From CAZZNQ01 sp964655775 (GTDB taxonomy: Bacteria; Planctomycetota; Brocadiia; SM23-32), in assembly GCA_964655775.1 (NCBI GenBank), contig CAZZNQ010000001.1, positions 1 through 64,000 of the forward strand: 64,000 bases of DNA. Direction: 5' to 3'. A program made the position numbers and the translations under genes. The notes beneath the pieces are model-generated. The model saw only the letters and a program-made list of their open reading frames with translations, did no database searches and had not been told where the DNA came from. Numbering within the stretch: the stretch's first letter is position 1; every line of letters begins with the position of its first letter. Below are positions 43,381-51,788 of this stretch, one piece after another.

Positions 43381-45590
43381 GGCGGCGTAAGCTCGATGAA
43401 GCGCACGCTGTGCCCGGGCATCTCCAGCTCGAGCGTGACCCGCCCGTCCTCGGGTGTCACCGGCTCTTCGACGACCGTCTGCGGTAGCCGCGAGAGCCTG
43501 CGGTACTTCTCGATGTTCGCCAGGAACAGCTCCTCCCCGGCTTCGCCGTAGCCCCGCAGCGGGCTGCCCTCGTAGCGCCCGACGCGCCGCTCCGGCTCCA
43601 GGCCCGCCGCCTCGCAGTCCGCCTCGAACTCATACGCCCAGACCGTCTTCTCCTCGTCCACGGACCATGCCGACATCGTCCATGCGCCGCCGCCGGCCAT
43701 CCGCGGGTCCACCACCTCCAGCCGCACCGCCTCGGGCACGTTCGGCCGGCGCCAGGGGCGGTGGTTGTAGACGAGCACGAACAGGCGCCCGTCCCGCCGC
43801 GCGGCTAGGGCGCCGCACGTCGCCGCCGAGTCCGCGTCCGCGACTTCGACGTCCAACCGGTCGCCGCCTTGCATGCGCTTCAGCATCCCGATCACGTGGC
43901 CCTTCGGGTGCATGACGCCGAACGTCGCGTGGTCCCACTCGTAGACGTAGCGCACGCCGTGGTGGTAGATGCGCTCCGCCAGCGCGGCGTAGAAGCTCGC
44001 GGACCATTCCGTGGTGTCGCCCGCGTAGAGCCGCCGTCCGAACTCGTCGCGCAGCACGGCGAACTCACCGATCTCGATCCAGGCGTCGCGGAACTGCGGG
44101 TAGCGGTCCAGCCGCGTGCGCATCGCTTCGATGGCGTAGTCGAAGATACTCACCGGCCGCCCGACGCTGGCGTACCACGAGCAGGAGAAGAAATCGATCG
44201 GCGCTCCCGTGCCGCCGGTGCAGGCGTTCTCGCCCTCGCCCGCGTGCTCGATCATGTCCAGCCCCCACGGGCTGCGGAACCGCAGGCCGAACATCGCCGC
44301 GGACGGGTTCAGGATGTTGCCTGGCCCCACCTTCGCCTTCGACAGCACGCTGCGGACGGCGTCGACGGTGTGGTCGTAGTGCGCGAAGTACTGCTCGCGT
44401 GTGCCCGACCAGTGCCCCGGCCGCAGGTCCGGCTCGGTGCCCACGCGGAACGTCCAGCCGCTCACCGTCTCCTCGCCGAACGCGTCCACCATCGCCTGCA
44501 CCGCCATGCGCACGTACTGGTGCCAGAGCCCCTCGTCCGCCGGCGGCGCGGTGTTGCCGTAGACGTGCAGCGTCGGCGGATCGCTCATCTTGAACGGCAC
44601 GTTATCCAGCACCACCTTCACCGCGAAACCGGCTTCCATCGCCGCCCGCAGCTCCTCGATCATGCCGGTGAAGTCGGCGACGACGCGCCCGCGCTCGTCC
44701 CGTCCCTTGTACCACTCGTTCTCGCCTTCGTAGCGGCCGCCCAGCAGATACACAAGGTTCACGCCGGTCACGTGCGGGCTGGTGTCGTGGATGGCCTTCG
44801 TGAAGCCGGGCTCCAGGAAGATGTGCGGCTTGTTGATGTTGATGTATTTCCAGAAGTCGTAGCAGGTGCCGACGGTCCGGTCCGCCAGCACACGCACGGT
44901 CCGGCTTCCGGGCTGCAGCTCGGCCGGCTCGACCGCCGTAGGCGAGAGCATCACGCGTTCCAGCACGCTGCCCCATGCGTCGGCCTCCGGCGCCCAGCCG
45001 ACGTGGCACTCGTCGGGCCAGTCCGCGATCGGATCGCCCTCGGCGACGCCCAGCAGCTCGCCGTCGGCCGAGAGGAACATCGCCGTGCGCCCGGCTTCCT
45101 TGCGCCAGGAGAGGCGTATCTCGTGTCGGCTCTCCGCCTCCCATCCCCGCCCGATCCGGTCGGCAACGACCGCCGCCGCCCCGTCGGCGGGCCGGTATAC
45201 CGCGCTCAACGTGCCCCGACGGACCATGAGGGACACCTCTGCCCCCTCGCCGCCGGCGTGGAAGAGCGTTCTGCTCGACCGGGCCGGCCAGGCCACCGGC
45301 AGGCGGCAGTCCAGTTCCACCGTGCCCGACTCGGCCGACAGGTTCCCGGCGGTCGGCACCGTAATGCCGCCGTCGGTGAACAACATGCCGCCGCCCTGCT
45401 CCGCCGACAGCGCCCGCACTCCCTCCTGCACCGTGCTTCCAGCGGGCAGCCGGTCCAGCGTCTCCGCCGTGATGGTCAACTCGGCCCGCGCCGCGCCCGC
45501 CGCGGCCAACACCAGAACCAGCCACATCAACCCGCGAAGCCGACGCCGGCAATCCAATACCGTTCTGTCCCAGACGTGATACGCGCGCAA
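43365..45590 (-). CDS. Secreted GH39-like glycoside hydrolase with N-terminal LamG-like domain
   Basis: 741 residues. A signal-anchor (LMWLVLVLAAAGAARA) ends near residue 36. Residues ~37-225 resemble a concanavalin/LamG-like beta sandwich (SGTVELDCRLPVAWP ... VSLMVRRGTLSAVYR). From ~240 a GH39-like barrel follows: WTFRVGTEPDLRPGHW supplies the acid/base Glu, and AWIEIGEFAVL the nucleophile Glu; a beta-rich domain ends the protein. GH39 enzymes act on xylosides or iduronides. TTG at 45590 is supported by GGAGAG about five bases upstream. The gene is single and probably exported to the periplasm or surface. The protein end overlaps DUF1284 by 16 bases. Confidence 0.75.
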   Translation of the reverse strand: MRAYHVWDRTVLDCRRRLRGLMWLVLVLAAAGAARAELTITAETLDRLPAGSTVQEGVRALSAEQGGGMLFTDGGITVPTAGNLSAESGTVELDCRLPVAWPARSSRTLFHAGGEGAEVSLMVRRGTLSAVYRPADGAAAVVADRIGRGWEAESRHEIRLSWRKEAGRTAMFLSADGELLGVAEGDPIADWPDECHVGWAPEADAWGSVLERVMLSPTAVEPAELQPGSRTVRVLADRTVGTCYDFWKYININKPHIFLEPGFTKAIHDTSPHVTGVNLVYLLGGRYEGENEWYKGRDERGRVVADFTGMIEELRAAMEAGFAVKVVLDNVPFKMSDPPTLHVYGNTAPPADEGLWHQYVRMAVQAMVDAFGEETVSGWTFRVGTEPDLRPGHWSGTREQYFAHYDHTVDAVRSVLSKAKVGPGNILNPSAAMFGLRFRSPWGLDMIEHAGEGENACTGGTGAPIDFFSCSWYASVGRPVSIFDYAIEAMRTRLDRYPQFRDAWIEIGEFAVLRDEFGRRLYAGDTTEWSASFYAALAERIYHHGVRYVYEWDHATFGVMHPKGHVIGMLKRMQGGDRLDVEVADADSAATCGALAARRDGRLFVLVYNHRPWRRPNVPEAVRLEVVDPRMAGGGAWTMSAWSVDEEKTVWAYEFEADCEAAGLEPERRVGRYEGSPLRGYGEAGEELFLANIEKYRRLSRLPQTVVEEPVTPEDGRVTLELEMPGHSVRFIELTPPQPLR

Positions 45591-45702
45591 TTCACTCTCC
45601 TTCGTCCCTGCTTCGGAACCGGCGTTGCGTGGCCGTTCCCAAGGATGTTATCCGGATATCCGCCGGATGGTACCGGCATCGGTGCCGCCGATCAACGCGC
45701 CG

Positions 45703-45860
45703 GCCCTCGGCGCTCTAAGAGGGCGAACATTAGTCTTCGCCGGTTCTGCTTCATCGACGCAGCGGTGCGAGACGCCCCGCTCTACCCATTGCAGGGGTAG
45801 CGCGGCCGTCTCGGCCGCGTTGCTGCAAGCCCAACAGTGGTGTACTTATGTAAGACCGCT
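45703..45860 (+). repeat. Island-flanking direct repeat, copy A (158 bp)
   Basis: Matches copy B at 50474-50731 in the same orientation. It begins GCCCTCGG and ends GTAAGACCGCT. It contains one 52-bp unit (45750-45801) with hairpins GGGTAG/CTACCC and GCGGCCG/CGGCCGC, where copy B has three units. It lies 13 bases past the stop of the class I methyltransferase gene. The rest of 45591-45873 shows no gene. Confidence 0.85.
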
Positions 45861-45873
45861 AGACGGAAGACCC

Positions 45874-46566
45874 CTATGCCCTGTCGAACCACAGCAGCCG
45901 CTTGCAGAGCGCCTCATGGGTGGCGTGCGACTTCTCGCAGTAGCCGGTCGGCGCGTAGCCCCACTCGCGCACCGTCCACTCCATGTCCGGGCGATCACGT
46001 TCCTCGCAGTAGGGGCCGAGGATCAACCGCCCGCCCGGCGCCACATACTCTTTGTATAGGCGGTCCAGCAGTTCCTTCCGCCGGTCGCGGGGCACGTAGA
46101 CCAGTTCCGCGATGCAGACGAAGTCGAACGGTTCGTCCGGCACCCAGTGAAGGGCGTTGCCCAGGAAGAACCGGTCGCGCCACTCGGGCAGGCGCCTCTT
46201 CGCGAGTTCGAGCAGCCCCTCGGATATATCCAGCCCGAAGAAATCGACCTGGAGGCCCGTGCCCTGCAGCCATAGGTGGAGTTTCTCCATCAGGTAACCG
46301 TTCGCGCAGCCGACGTCCAGGAACGTGCCGCTCCTGTGGATGGCTTCGAGCACCATCGCGCGGGTGTATCGGTAGCCGGCTTCGTCGCCGCCGTGGCCCG
46401 ACTGGGCACGCGGATTGTTGGCGGCCAGGTAGTGGCCGGTGAAGAACCGCTTGTGGATCTCGAACCACTCGGACTCGGAGATGCGCCCCTCATCCAGCGC
46501 CCGCTGCTGCTCTTCGCAGAACCGATAGGCCCGGTTCCGCGCATACTTGATGGAATCGTCGTCCAC
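45874..46566 (-). CDS. Class I SAM-dependent methyltransferase
   Basis: 230 residues. SAM-binding motif I is FLDVGCANGYLMEKL; FFGLDISEGLLELAKRRL is motif II; FDFVCIAELVYVPRDRRKELLDRLYKEYVAPGGRLILGPY contains the motif III/IV strand and the post-I helix. No DNA- or protein-methylase signature (no N-P-P-F), so the substrate is probably a small molecule or lipid. GTG at 46566 has AGGAG about ten bases upstream. It is the last of three minus-strand genes between the direct repeats. Its codon use is more host-like than that of the other two, so it may not have come in with them. Confidence 0.85.
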   Translation of the reverse strand: MDDDSIKYARNRAYRFCEEQQRALDEGRISESEWFEIHKRFFTGHYLAANNPRAQSGHGGDEAGYRYTRAMVLEAIHRSGTFLDVGCANGYLMEKLHLWLQGTGLQVDFFGLDISEGLLELAKRRLPEWRDRFFLGNALHWVPDEPFDFVCIAELVYVPRDRRKELLDRLYKEYVAPGGRLILGPYCEERDRPDMEWTVREWGYAPTGYCEKSHATHEALCKRLLWFDRA

Positions 46567-46636
46567 GCTTCATCTGCTCCTGCTCGGTACCCGGGTGCTG
46601 AGCGCAACACACAGGCCACGCCCGCAGCCCGAGCGA

Positions 46637-47395
46637 TCATGGCTGCATATTGAAATCCAGTTGCGTCATGGCGTGCTTCAGCGTGCGGCTCGCCCAGATG
46701 ATGAATGCCTCTTCTCTGCCGCCGAAGCCTCGTTGCCAGCAAGCAGGCGGCTCAGCGGCATTCTCCCAGCCGCCCATACCGAAGTGCACCCGACCTATCT
46801 GAAACGTGCTCGCGGATGGGTCCGCGATATGCCCAATTCCACCCGGGATACCGTCTCCGTCGCTGTCTACCGAGCCGGCGCGCAAGCCAAAGCCTGCATC
46901 TGAAGCCGATACCATGCCGAAGGAGTAGTGAAGATCGAAATGCCAATGAGGCTGCGCTGCGTCGTGCGCGCTACTGGTGTAATCTGCCCACTCCGCCCGG
47001 CAGACCTGATCCTTCCTGCGCTCCGGCCCTGGAAGACCGTAGAAAAACGTCCATGCCGCCTGACATAGATCGAACCTGCCTTGCCCGTCTGATCGCCACC
47101 GCTCGTGCCAAGCCGCCCAAGCACAGGCCTCACGTCGTCGCCATTTGTCCTCCGAGAGCGGCAGGACGAATCGACCTCCGTCTGGAGCAAAGTCTGCCCT
47201 ATCTGAAGCTCCAGGCACGGCCATGAAGTCGACACACCGCCCTTCTGAAAGCTGTCGCCAGTCCGCAGCCGCCTGATCTTTCACGCGAACAGCGTAACCG
47301 ACGTCGTCTTTGACAGCAGCCTCGAAGCGACGGTGCGTGCTATTCACTTTGCCAGGGGTAAGCTTCAGTCCGCAGGCCACTCCACCCCTCCCCAT
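46637..47395 (-). CDS. Unknown partner protein of the N6-methyltransferase
   Basis: 252 residues, not recognised. ATG at 47395 comes three bases after the stop of the methyltransferase gene; GTG at 47380, after GGGGAGGGG, is also possible. Coupling to the gene upstream and a long undisturbed frame support it as real. Seen: KVNSTHRRFEAAVKDDVGYAVRVKDQAAADW at the start, a Trp- and Arg-rich middle (WRRREACAWAAWHERWRSD), HWHFDLHYSFGM and a DSDGDGIPGG segment. I see no clear PD-(D/E)xK nuclease motif. Position in a type IIG/defence-like operon suggests a restriction or specificity partner; that is inference only. Confidence 0.6.
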   Translation of the reverse strand: MGRGGVACGLKLTPGKVNSTHRRFEAAVKDDVGYAVRVKDQAAADWRQLSEGRCVDFMAVPGASDRADFAPDGGRFVLPLSEDKWRRREACAWAAWHERWRSDGQGRFDLCQAAWTFFYGLPGPERRKDQVCRAEWADYTSSAHDAAQPHWHFDLHYSFGMVSASDAGFGLRAGSVDSDGDGIPGGIGHIADPSASTFQIGRVHFGMGGWENAAEPPACWQRGFGGREEAFIIWASRTLKHAMTQLDFNMQP

Positions 47396-47398
47396 AGT

Positions 47399-49897
47399 TC
47401 AGCGCCTCGGCGCAACTTGGTAAACGCTCTCGGCCAACACGTCCAGCAGTCCCAGCTCGAGCATCTTGCCACACGTCATCTGCCGCCCAAACTCCGCGAG
47501 GTCCTCCACCACATCACGCAAATGCTCACCTACTCCCGTCAGGTCGGGGAGAAACACCTGCCCAACGAACTTACGAGCAAGGTTGAACTGCCCCCCCCTG
47601 ACCTGCGGGCAGAAGCACGCCAGCATCTCCTCGAAGAAGGGGCTATTCAGCAACGCAATGTAGGCATAGGGGAGCGCAGATGTATGGAAAGACTCCGGAG
47701 GATTATCTGACCTGTTTCGCCATAGCCATGCGTGACCAGTGGTGACAATAAACTCGCCCTTGCTATCGTAGGCAAAGCCGCCCGCCTGCCCATGCCCCTT
47801 GGTGACCATTTTGGGCGAACGCCCCCTCTGCCAGGACCGCTCCCACGTCAGCTGCCACCACGTCTCAGCAGGCACCTTTGCACGCCTAACAAGCGCATCC
47901 TTGTTTGGTCCAAGCCAACGTCGGTAGTATTCGGGCACGCGGCTTCGCAAGTCCGCCTCCGTGGCTATCGTGAGCCCATCCTCGCCGTACGGATAGAAGA
48001 CCCACCTCTCCCGCAATAGCTGAGCATGATTTATCGTATTTGTGCTGGCTACGGGACGGAAGCACAGGTGTTCCTTGGTGGGCAGGCTGCTGAGATCCTC
48101 AGCACTGAGGATGAACGCGTCGCTAAAGCCTGTGCGGGCGCCTTGGTGGACGGTGAAGAGATCCCGCACCCGCGGAACCCCTGCCGCCGAAAGATCAGCC
48201 ACGAGGCGCGCATAACGGGCGGACTTCGGTGCCCAACTCCCAGATCTTAGCTCTCGCTGGTCGACCGTCACTATTTCCCATCGATCGCCAGACTGTACCG
48301 AATGATCTCTCCTCCACCGCCTGAGCCCGCGGATCAGGCTGTCCTCTCCACCTTCCTCTGCAAGAGCCATGGTAAGCTGACGGTCTGGCGTCGCTTCGTC
48401 CTCGGAAGAATCGAGCAGCAGGAATGCCGGCTCAACAACTGATGCGGAGAAGAAGCCATACCCCTTCAGTCTACCCAGCAATCGCAAGCTGCCGCTGTCC
48501 TGGATTGCCTGCCGCCATGACTTGCCCGAATCGGTCTCCAACAGCGAGGAGGGCAAGACAGCTGCAAGCGTACCGCCTCGACTCAATGAGTTGGCCGCCC
48601 TCCAAATAAAGGCCATGGCCTCGTTATAGCGTCCTACTGCCAGGTCTCCGAGCACCTGCTTGCATACGTCCTTCCTCTCCGACGACAGGTCCTTGTAGGC
48701 GATAAAGGGCGGGTTCATGAGTACCAGGAGCGGCTTCCCCCACTGACAAGTCAGAGCATCTCCATTCTCTATCTCGATATGAATATCCAAGCCGTCCGAC
48801 GCGACCTCTCTACGTGCTCTGTCAAGGCAGAATCGGGCCATTGCGCACGAGATCGGCGACAAGTCAATTCCACGCAAGATGACTCGGCCTCCGAACCCGC
48901 GCTTCTCCAACTCTCTGAGTGCCTCCCGAAGGAATACTCCGCATCCGCAGGCCGGATCAAGAATCTCAATGCAGCCCTGAGAGAGGGCCGAAGAGGATAG
49001 GCCATCCAGCGCGTGTTCAGCCAGTGACCGGGCAAGAACTGCAGGTGTGAAGCGAACGAACCGTTCAAGCGTCCCCTCTGGTAGCCTATCCTTCGAACCT
49101 TCAAAGAGATGCAGCTGCCTCACATCTCGCTCAATCATCAGGTTGGCCTCTTGGTAGAGCTGCCCAGCAGCATGTCGCAGCAGCAGACTAGGTTCCAACC
49201 GCCAGTTCGAGCGAGGATCCGGTCTCACAAAGAGGGCCAGCAGGTCGTTGAGGCGCATCTTTCGAGCAGATGCTGTGATCTGGTCGAGATCGAGCGTCTC
49301 CACGCAGCCCAGACTACGGACCGCCTCCAGTGCCTCGCCCAATGCTCTGCACCCCAACCACTCATCTTCATCCATCTCGCCGACCCGAACGGCCTCGGTA
49401 CCCGCAAGTAGGGCATTGAACGCCAGTACAGCGTCGAGTGCAGCGTCCTTGGGGCTGGCAGTAGGGATCGCGTCTCGTAGGCTTCGAAAAGCACGCAGAA
49501 CACACAAGACTACATCAGAACGGCGTGGCGGTCCCATCCTGCGTATGCCCTCGAACAGCGCCCTTATGCCGCTGGCGTCTTCGGGCGCAGAGAACTCCAC
49601 GTACTGGCCCGGCGGCATGTCCCAGCGGGCGTACCTGAAGTCCGCACTCTCGTCGTCAAAAAGAACCGTGTGGTTTAGGTTCGCCGACCAAGACCATCTT
49701 ATGGGATCATCCGGGCCAGCAGTACCGTGCAGGGGGCAGATGGCGAAACTGCTGACAGCGCCATCCAGGAGAACGTGAGACTGTCTGGCTCCTGGCATGT
49801 CCCGGTTGGCGCCGAAAAGGGGCATATCCACCAAGCCAAGGGGCTCCGCCCACTTCCGTGGCTGCAGGCAGTCTCTGATGTGCAGATCCGACGTCAT
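47399..49897 (-). CDS. Eco57I-like N6-adenine DNA methyltransferase
   Basis: 832 residues. Methyltransferase core: motif I ILDPACGCGVFL (D314), GIDLSPISCAMARFCLDRAR, and motif IV NPPF (N395-F398), as in N6-adenine methylases. The C-terminal half (TVHQGARTGFSDAFIL ... YYRRWLGPNKDALVRRAKVP ... GGQFNLARKFVGQVFLP) resembles target-recognition domains of Eco57I-type and PglX-like enzymes. The N-terminal ~280 residues are not recognised and show no obvious nuclease motif. ATG at 49897 follows GAGGG; a promoter lies 76-104 bases upstream. Codon use has fewer G/C third positions than neighbours, consistent with transfer. The partner gene begins three bases past the stop. Confidence 0.85.
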   Translation of the reverse strand: MTSDLHIRDCLQPRKWAEPLGLVDMPLFGANRDMPGARQSHVLLDGAVSSFAICPLHGTAGPDDPIRWSWSANLNHTVLFDDESADFRYARWDMPPGQYVEFSAPEDASGIRALFEGIRRMGPPRRSDVVLCVLRAFRSLRDAIPTASPKDAALDAVLAFNALLAGTEAVRVGEMDEDEWLGCRALGEALEAVRSLGCVETLDLDQITASARKMRLNDLLALFVRPDPRSNWRLEPSLLLRHAAGQLYQEANLMIERDVRQLHLFEGSKDRLPEGTLERFVRFTPAVLARSLAEHALDGLSSSALSQGCIEILDPACGCGVFLREALRELEKRGFGGRVILRGIDLSPISCAMARFCLDRARREVASDGLDIHIEIENGDALTCQWGKPLLVLMNPPFIAYKDLSSERKDVCKQVLGDLAVGRYNEAMAFIWRAANSLSRGGTLAAVLPSSLLETDSGKSWRQAIQDSGSLRLLGRLKGYGFFSASVVEPAFLLLDSSEDEATPDRQLTMALAEEGGEDSLIRGLRRWRRDHSVQSGDRWEIVTVDQRELRSGSWAPKSARYARLVADLSAAGVPRVRDLFTVHQGARTGFSDAFILSAEDLSSLPTKEHLCFRPVASTNTINHAQLLRERWVFYPYGEDGLTIATEADLRSRVPEYYRRWLGPNKDALVRRAKVPAETWWQLTWERSWQRGRSPKMVTKGHGQAGGFAYDSKGEFIVTTGHAWLWRNRSDNPPESFHTSALPYAYIALLNSPFFEEMLACFCPQVRGGQFNLARKFVGQVFLPDLTGVGEHLRDVVEDLAEFGRQMTCGKMLELGLLDVLAESVYQVAPRR

Positions 49898-49972
49898 GAT
49901 TTCCCTCTCGGCTGAGCGGTAAGGCGAGCACGTGAACCCCGATTACGGTTCGTTACGTCAATTACGCGCTCT

Positions 49973-50001
49973 ATTGTATAGTGCGCTGATGGCAACCACA
50001 A
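49973..50001 (-). promoter_or_regulatory. Promoter of the methyltransferase cassette
   Basis: Minus strand TTGTGG (50001-49996) and TACAAT (49978-49973), 17-base spacer. Confidence 0.5.
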
Positions 50002-50422
50002 GATAAAAAGAGGGCATCCCAACAGTATTCGTGTGAAGGACGCCTTCGTCGGTCTGCCTCTTGCCAGTCCCCATTGGCCAGGAGTGGTATTCTCGCCAGC
50101 GGTTGCACACGGCCTTCACAACGCACGCAGATGGCCAAGGGTACCTCACACCAAGGGAATGACGCCTGTACCGGGCTATGTTCTGCTCACAGCTGTCTAC
50201 GTCCAACCGCATTGATCTCAGGTTAAGAGGCCGTTCGTACTCCTTTGGTCTTGAGACTTGGTAGCTGCGCGCCGTTCCTGGGTATCCGAAAAGACCACAT
50301 GCGCGGGCCTTGGCACTAGCGAGCATGCTCAGGAAGGCGGAGTCGCCGCTCCGGGGCTCTTGTCGTGTGGTGGCACCGGTTCCCCAGGGCGGCTGCCCCC
50401 GGCCTAAGCCGGAAACTGCTTG
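50002..50422. other. Non-coding stretch upstream of the methyltransferase cassette
   Basis: No convincing gene on either strand. Open frames here lack ribosome sites and conserved patterns. GC is lower than neighbours up to about 50300; beyond that hairpins begin, for example CCGGC-CTAA-GCCGG near 50397-50411. Confidence 0.4.
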
Positions 50423-50452
50423 GGAGTAGCCCCGCGTGTGCAGGGCTACTCC
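50423..50452. repeat. 10-bp stem hairpin, family copy 1
   Basis: GGAGTAGCCC (50423-50432) pairs perfectly with GGGCTACTCC (50443-50452) around a 10-base loop. Copy 2, at 50966-50995, shares the outer bases TTGGGAGTAG and CTACTCCAC. Confidence 0.75.
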
Positions 50453-50473
50453 ACCGGTGGCGATGCCGGCAGC

Positions 50474-50731
50474 GCCCTCGGCTAAGAGGGCGAACATTGG
50501 TCTTCGCCGGTTCTGCTTCATCGACGCGGCGGGGCGAGACGCCCCACTCTACCCATTGCAGGGGTAGCTTCATCGACGCGGCGGGGCGAGACGCTCCGCT
50601 CTACCTATTGCAGGGGTAGCTTCATCCACGCAGCGGGGCGAGACGCCCCGCTCTACCCATTGCAGGGGTAGCGCGGCCGTCTCGGCCGCGTTGCTGCAAA
50701 CCGAAAAGTGGTGTACTTATGTAAGATCGCT
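50474..50731 (+). repeat. Island-flanking direct repeat, copy B (258 bp)
   Basis: Same sequence frame as copy A (45703-45860) and same orientation, but the 52-bp unit is present three times: 50517-50568, 50569-50620 and 50621-50672. The remaining flanks match nearly base for base, to GTAAGATCGCT at the end. Confidence 0.85.
50517..50672 (+). repeat. Three tandem 52-bp double-hairpin units
   Basis: Each unit starts TTCATC and ends GGGGTAGC, and holds two potential hairpins: GGGGCG-AGA-CGCCCC-like and CTACCC...GGGTAG. Units differ at only a few positions. They are contiguous, with no spacers, so this is not a CRISPR array. Confidence 0.85.
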
Positions 50732-50965
50732 TAGTGCAGAATCGTCCGCCTGTGGCGGACTCTTCACGCGCCTTGCCGTTTGAATCTGCACAATCCGGGC
50801 CGGCACCGCCGGCTGCCGCATCTGCGGATAACAGCCGTTGACTTGCTGCTGTCGTTCACAGTTGCGGAGGTCACTTGCCCGCAATAGCCTCGCGCGGAGG
50901 AGGGGCTGCGGTTCCATGCCGTTTTTTCGAGCGCCCACGGGCACGGCGCCGCGTGGCGGGGCTTG

Positions 50966-50995
50966 GGAGTAGTCCCGAACTGCCGGGCCTACTCC
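50966..50995. repeat. GGAGTAG hairpin, family copy 2
   Basis: GGAGTAG-T-CCC (50966-50976) pairs with GGG-C-CTACTCC (50985-50995) with one mismatch. Related to copy 1 at 50423-50452, with a different loop, as expected for a mobile or gene-converted palindromic element. Confidence 0.65.
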
Positions 50996-51122
50996 ACGGC
51001 CCCGAGCGCGAGAACCTGACCGCCCATCAGCGCCCACGGGGGGACACAAGCGTCCATAGCGGACACACATTCCGGAAAGACGGGTAGAATGGCTATCGCC
51101 GCCATCCAGCAGCAACATCTCG

Positions 51123-51153
51123 GCAGTAATGCGCAAGGACGGCGCATTACTGC
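51123..51153. repeat. Perfect 12-bp inverted repeat
   Basis: GCAGTAATGCGC (51123-51134) and GCGCATTACTGC (51142-51153) with a 7-base loop. No U-tract follows on either strand. Confidence 0.65.
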
Positions 51154-51716
51154 AGGCATATCGCGGGAGGTGTTCCAGGACGCCCTGTTCGGGTCGCCCC
51201 CCTTCCTGAGAACCTTCGCAGGCGGCGACTCAGAAGGCGGCGGAACCGTGGGCCACAGAACGATTGGAGGACGCGACGCATGATGTTCAACCGAACCGAT
51301 AGGGCGATATCCGCAACCGGAAGAGGGGTCGCGCGTCGGTGGATCGGCCGCATACCCGCCCGGACGCCGGACGTCCAGCGGTGTCCGCCGGTCGTCCGGA
51401 TGGGACGCGATGTGTCCGTCGCACGACCGTCGGGCGTCCGCCGACTGGCCGGCCGCCGGCCCCGTCGGGACGGCGCTTCGTCCGGTTCCTGTCCGAAATC
51501 TGCGCATCGCTCCGCGCCGTGCGTTTCCGTGAAGACAAGCGCTGGCCCGGGGTCTCACCGGACCGCCTTGGAGGGGATCGGGCCGGAAGCCCGGCCGATT
51601 GCGAAACGAACCCATTCCGTCACAACTGCTTGCAGAGAAGGAGACAACAGAGATCGACCTGGCGGCGAGAGGGGGCGACGGGGATCGCTTGCCCGGCGGG
51701 AGGAGGTGCGAGATTC

Positions 51717-51744
51717 TTGACTGGAAGCCGCGTGCAACTACAAT
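51717..51744 (+). promoter_or_regulatory. Promoter of the DHODH-like gene
   Basis: TTGACT at 51717-51722 and TACAAT at 51739-51744 with a 16-base spacer; the ATG at 51789 is about 38 bases from the predicted start. Confidence 0.65.
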
Positions 51745-51788
51745 AGGGGCACTGTTCGTCCGCCAGACCCCGATTCCAGGTGCGAGCC

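Larger units (their letters stand above)
50732..51716. other. Hairpin-rich intergenic DNA, no gene recognised
   Basis: Nearly 1 kb without a supportable gene. It holds a perfect 7-bp stem at 50744-50760 (GTCCGCC/GGCGGAC), the second GGAGTAG hairpin (50966-50995), a perfect 12-bp stem at 51123-51153, and from about 51340 to 51480 a block dense in GTCCG/CGGAC pentamers. Open frames in it lack ribosome sites and have random-like, Arg/Pro-rich translations. Confidence 0.45.

Noticed and set aside
49958..50521. 187-codon minus-strand open frame upstream of the methyltransferase
   Set aside because: No ribosome site, no hydrophobic or fold pattern, and it runs through hairpins and part of repeat B.
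50517..50672. CRISPR array
   Set aside because: The 52-bp units are contiguous with no unique spacers and no cas genes are near.
45703..50731. Insertion sequence or composite transposon
   Set aside because: No transposase or terminal inverted repeats; only direct repeats of a hairpin element are seen.
51280..51720. 146-codon plus-strand open frame
   Set aside because: Arg/Pro/Gly-rich, random-like translation over the GTCCG-dense block, with no ribosome site.
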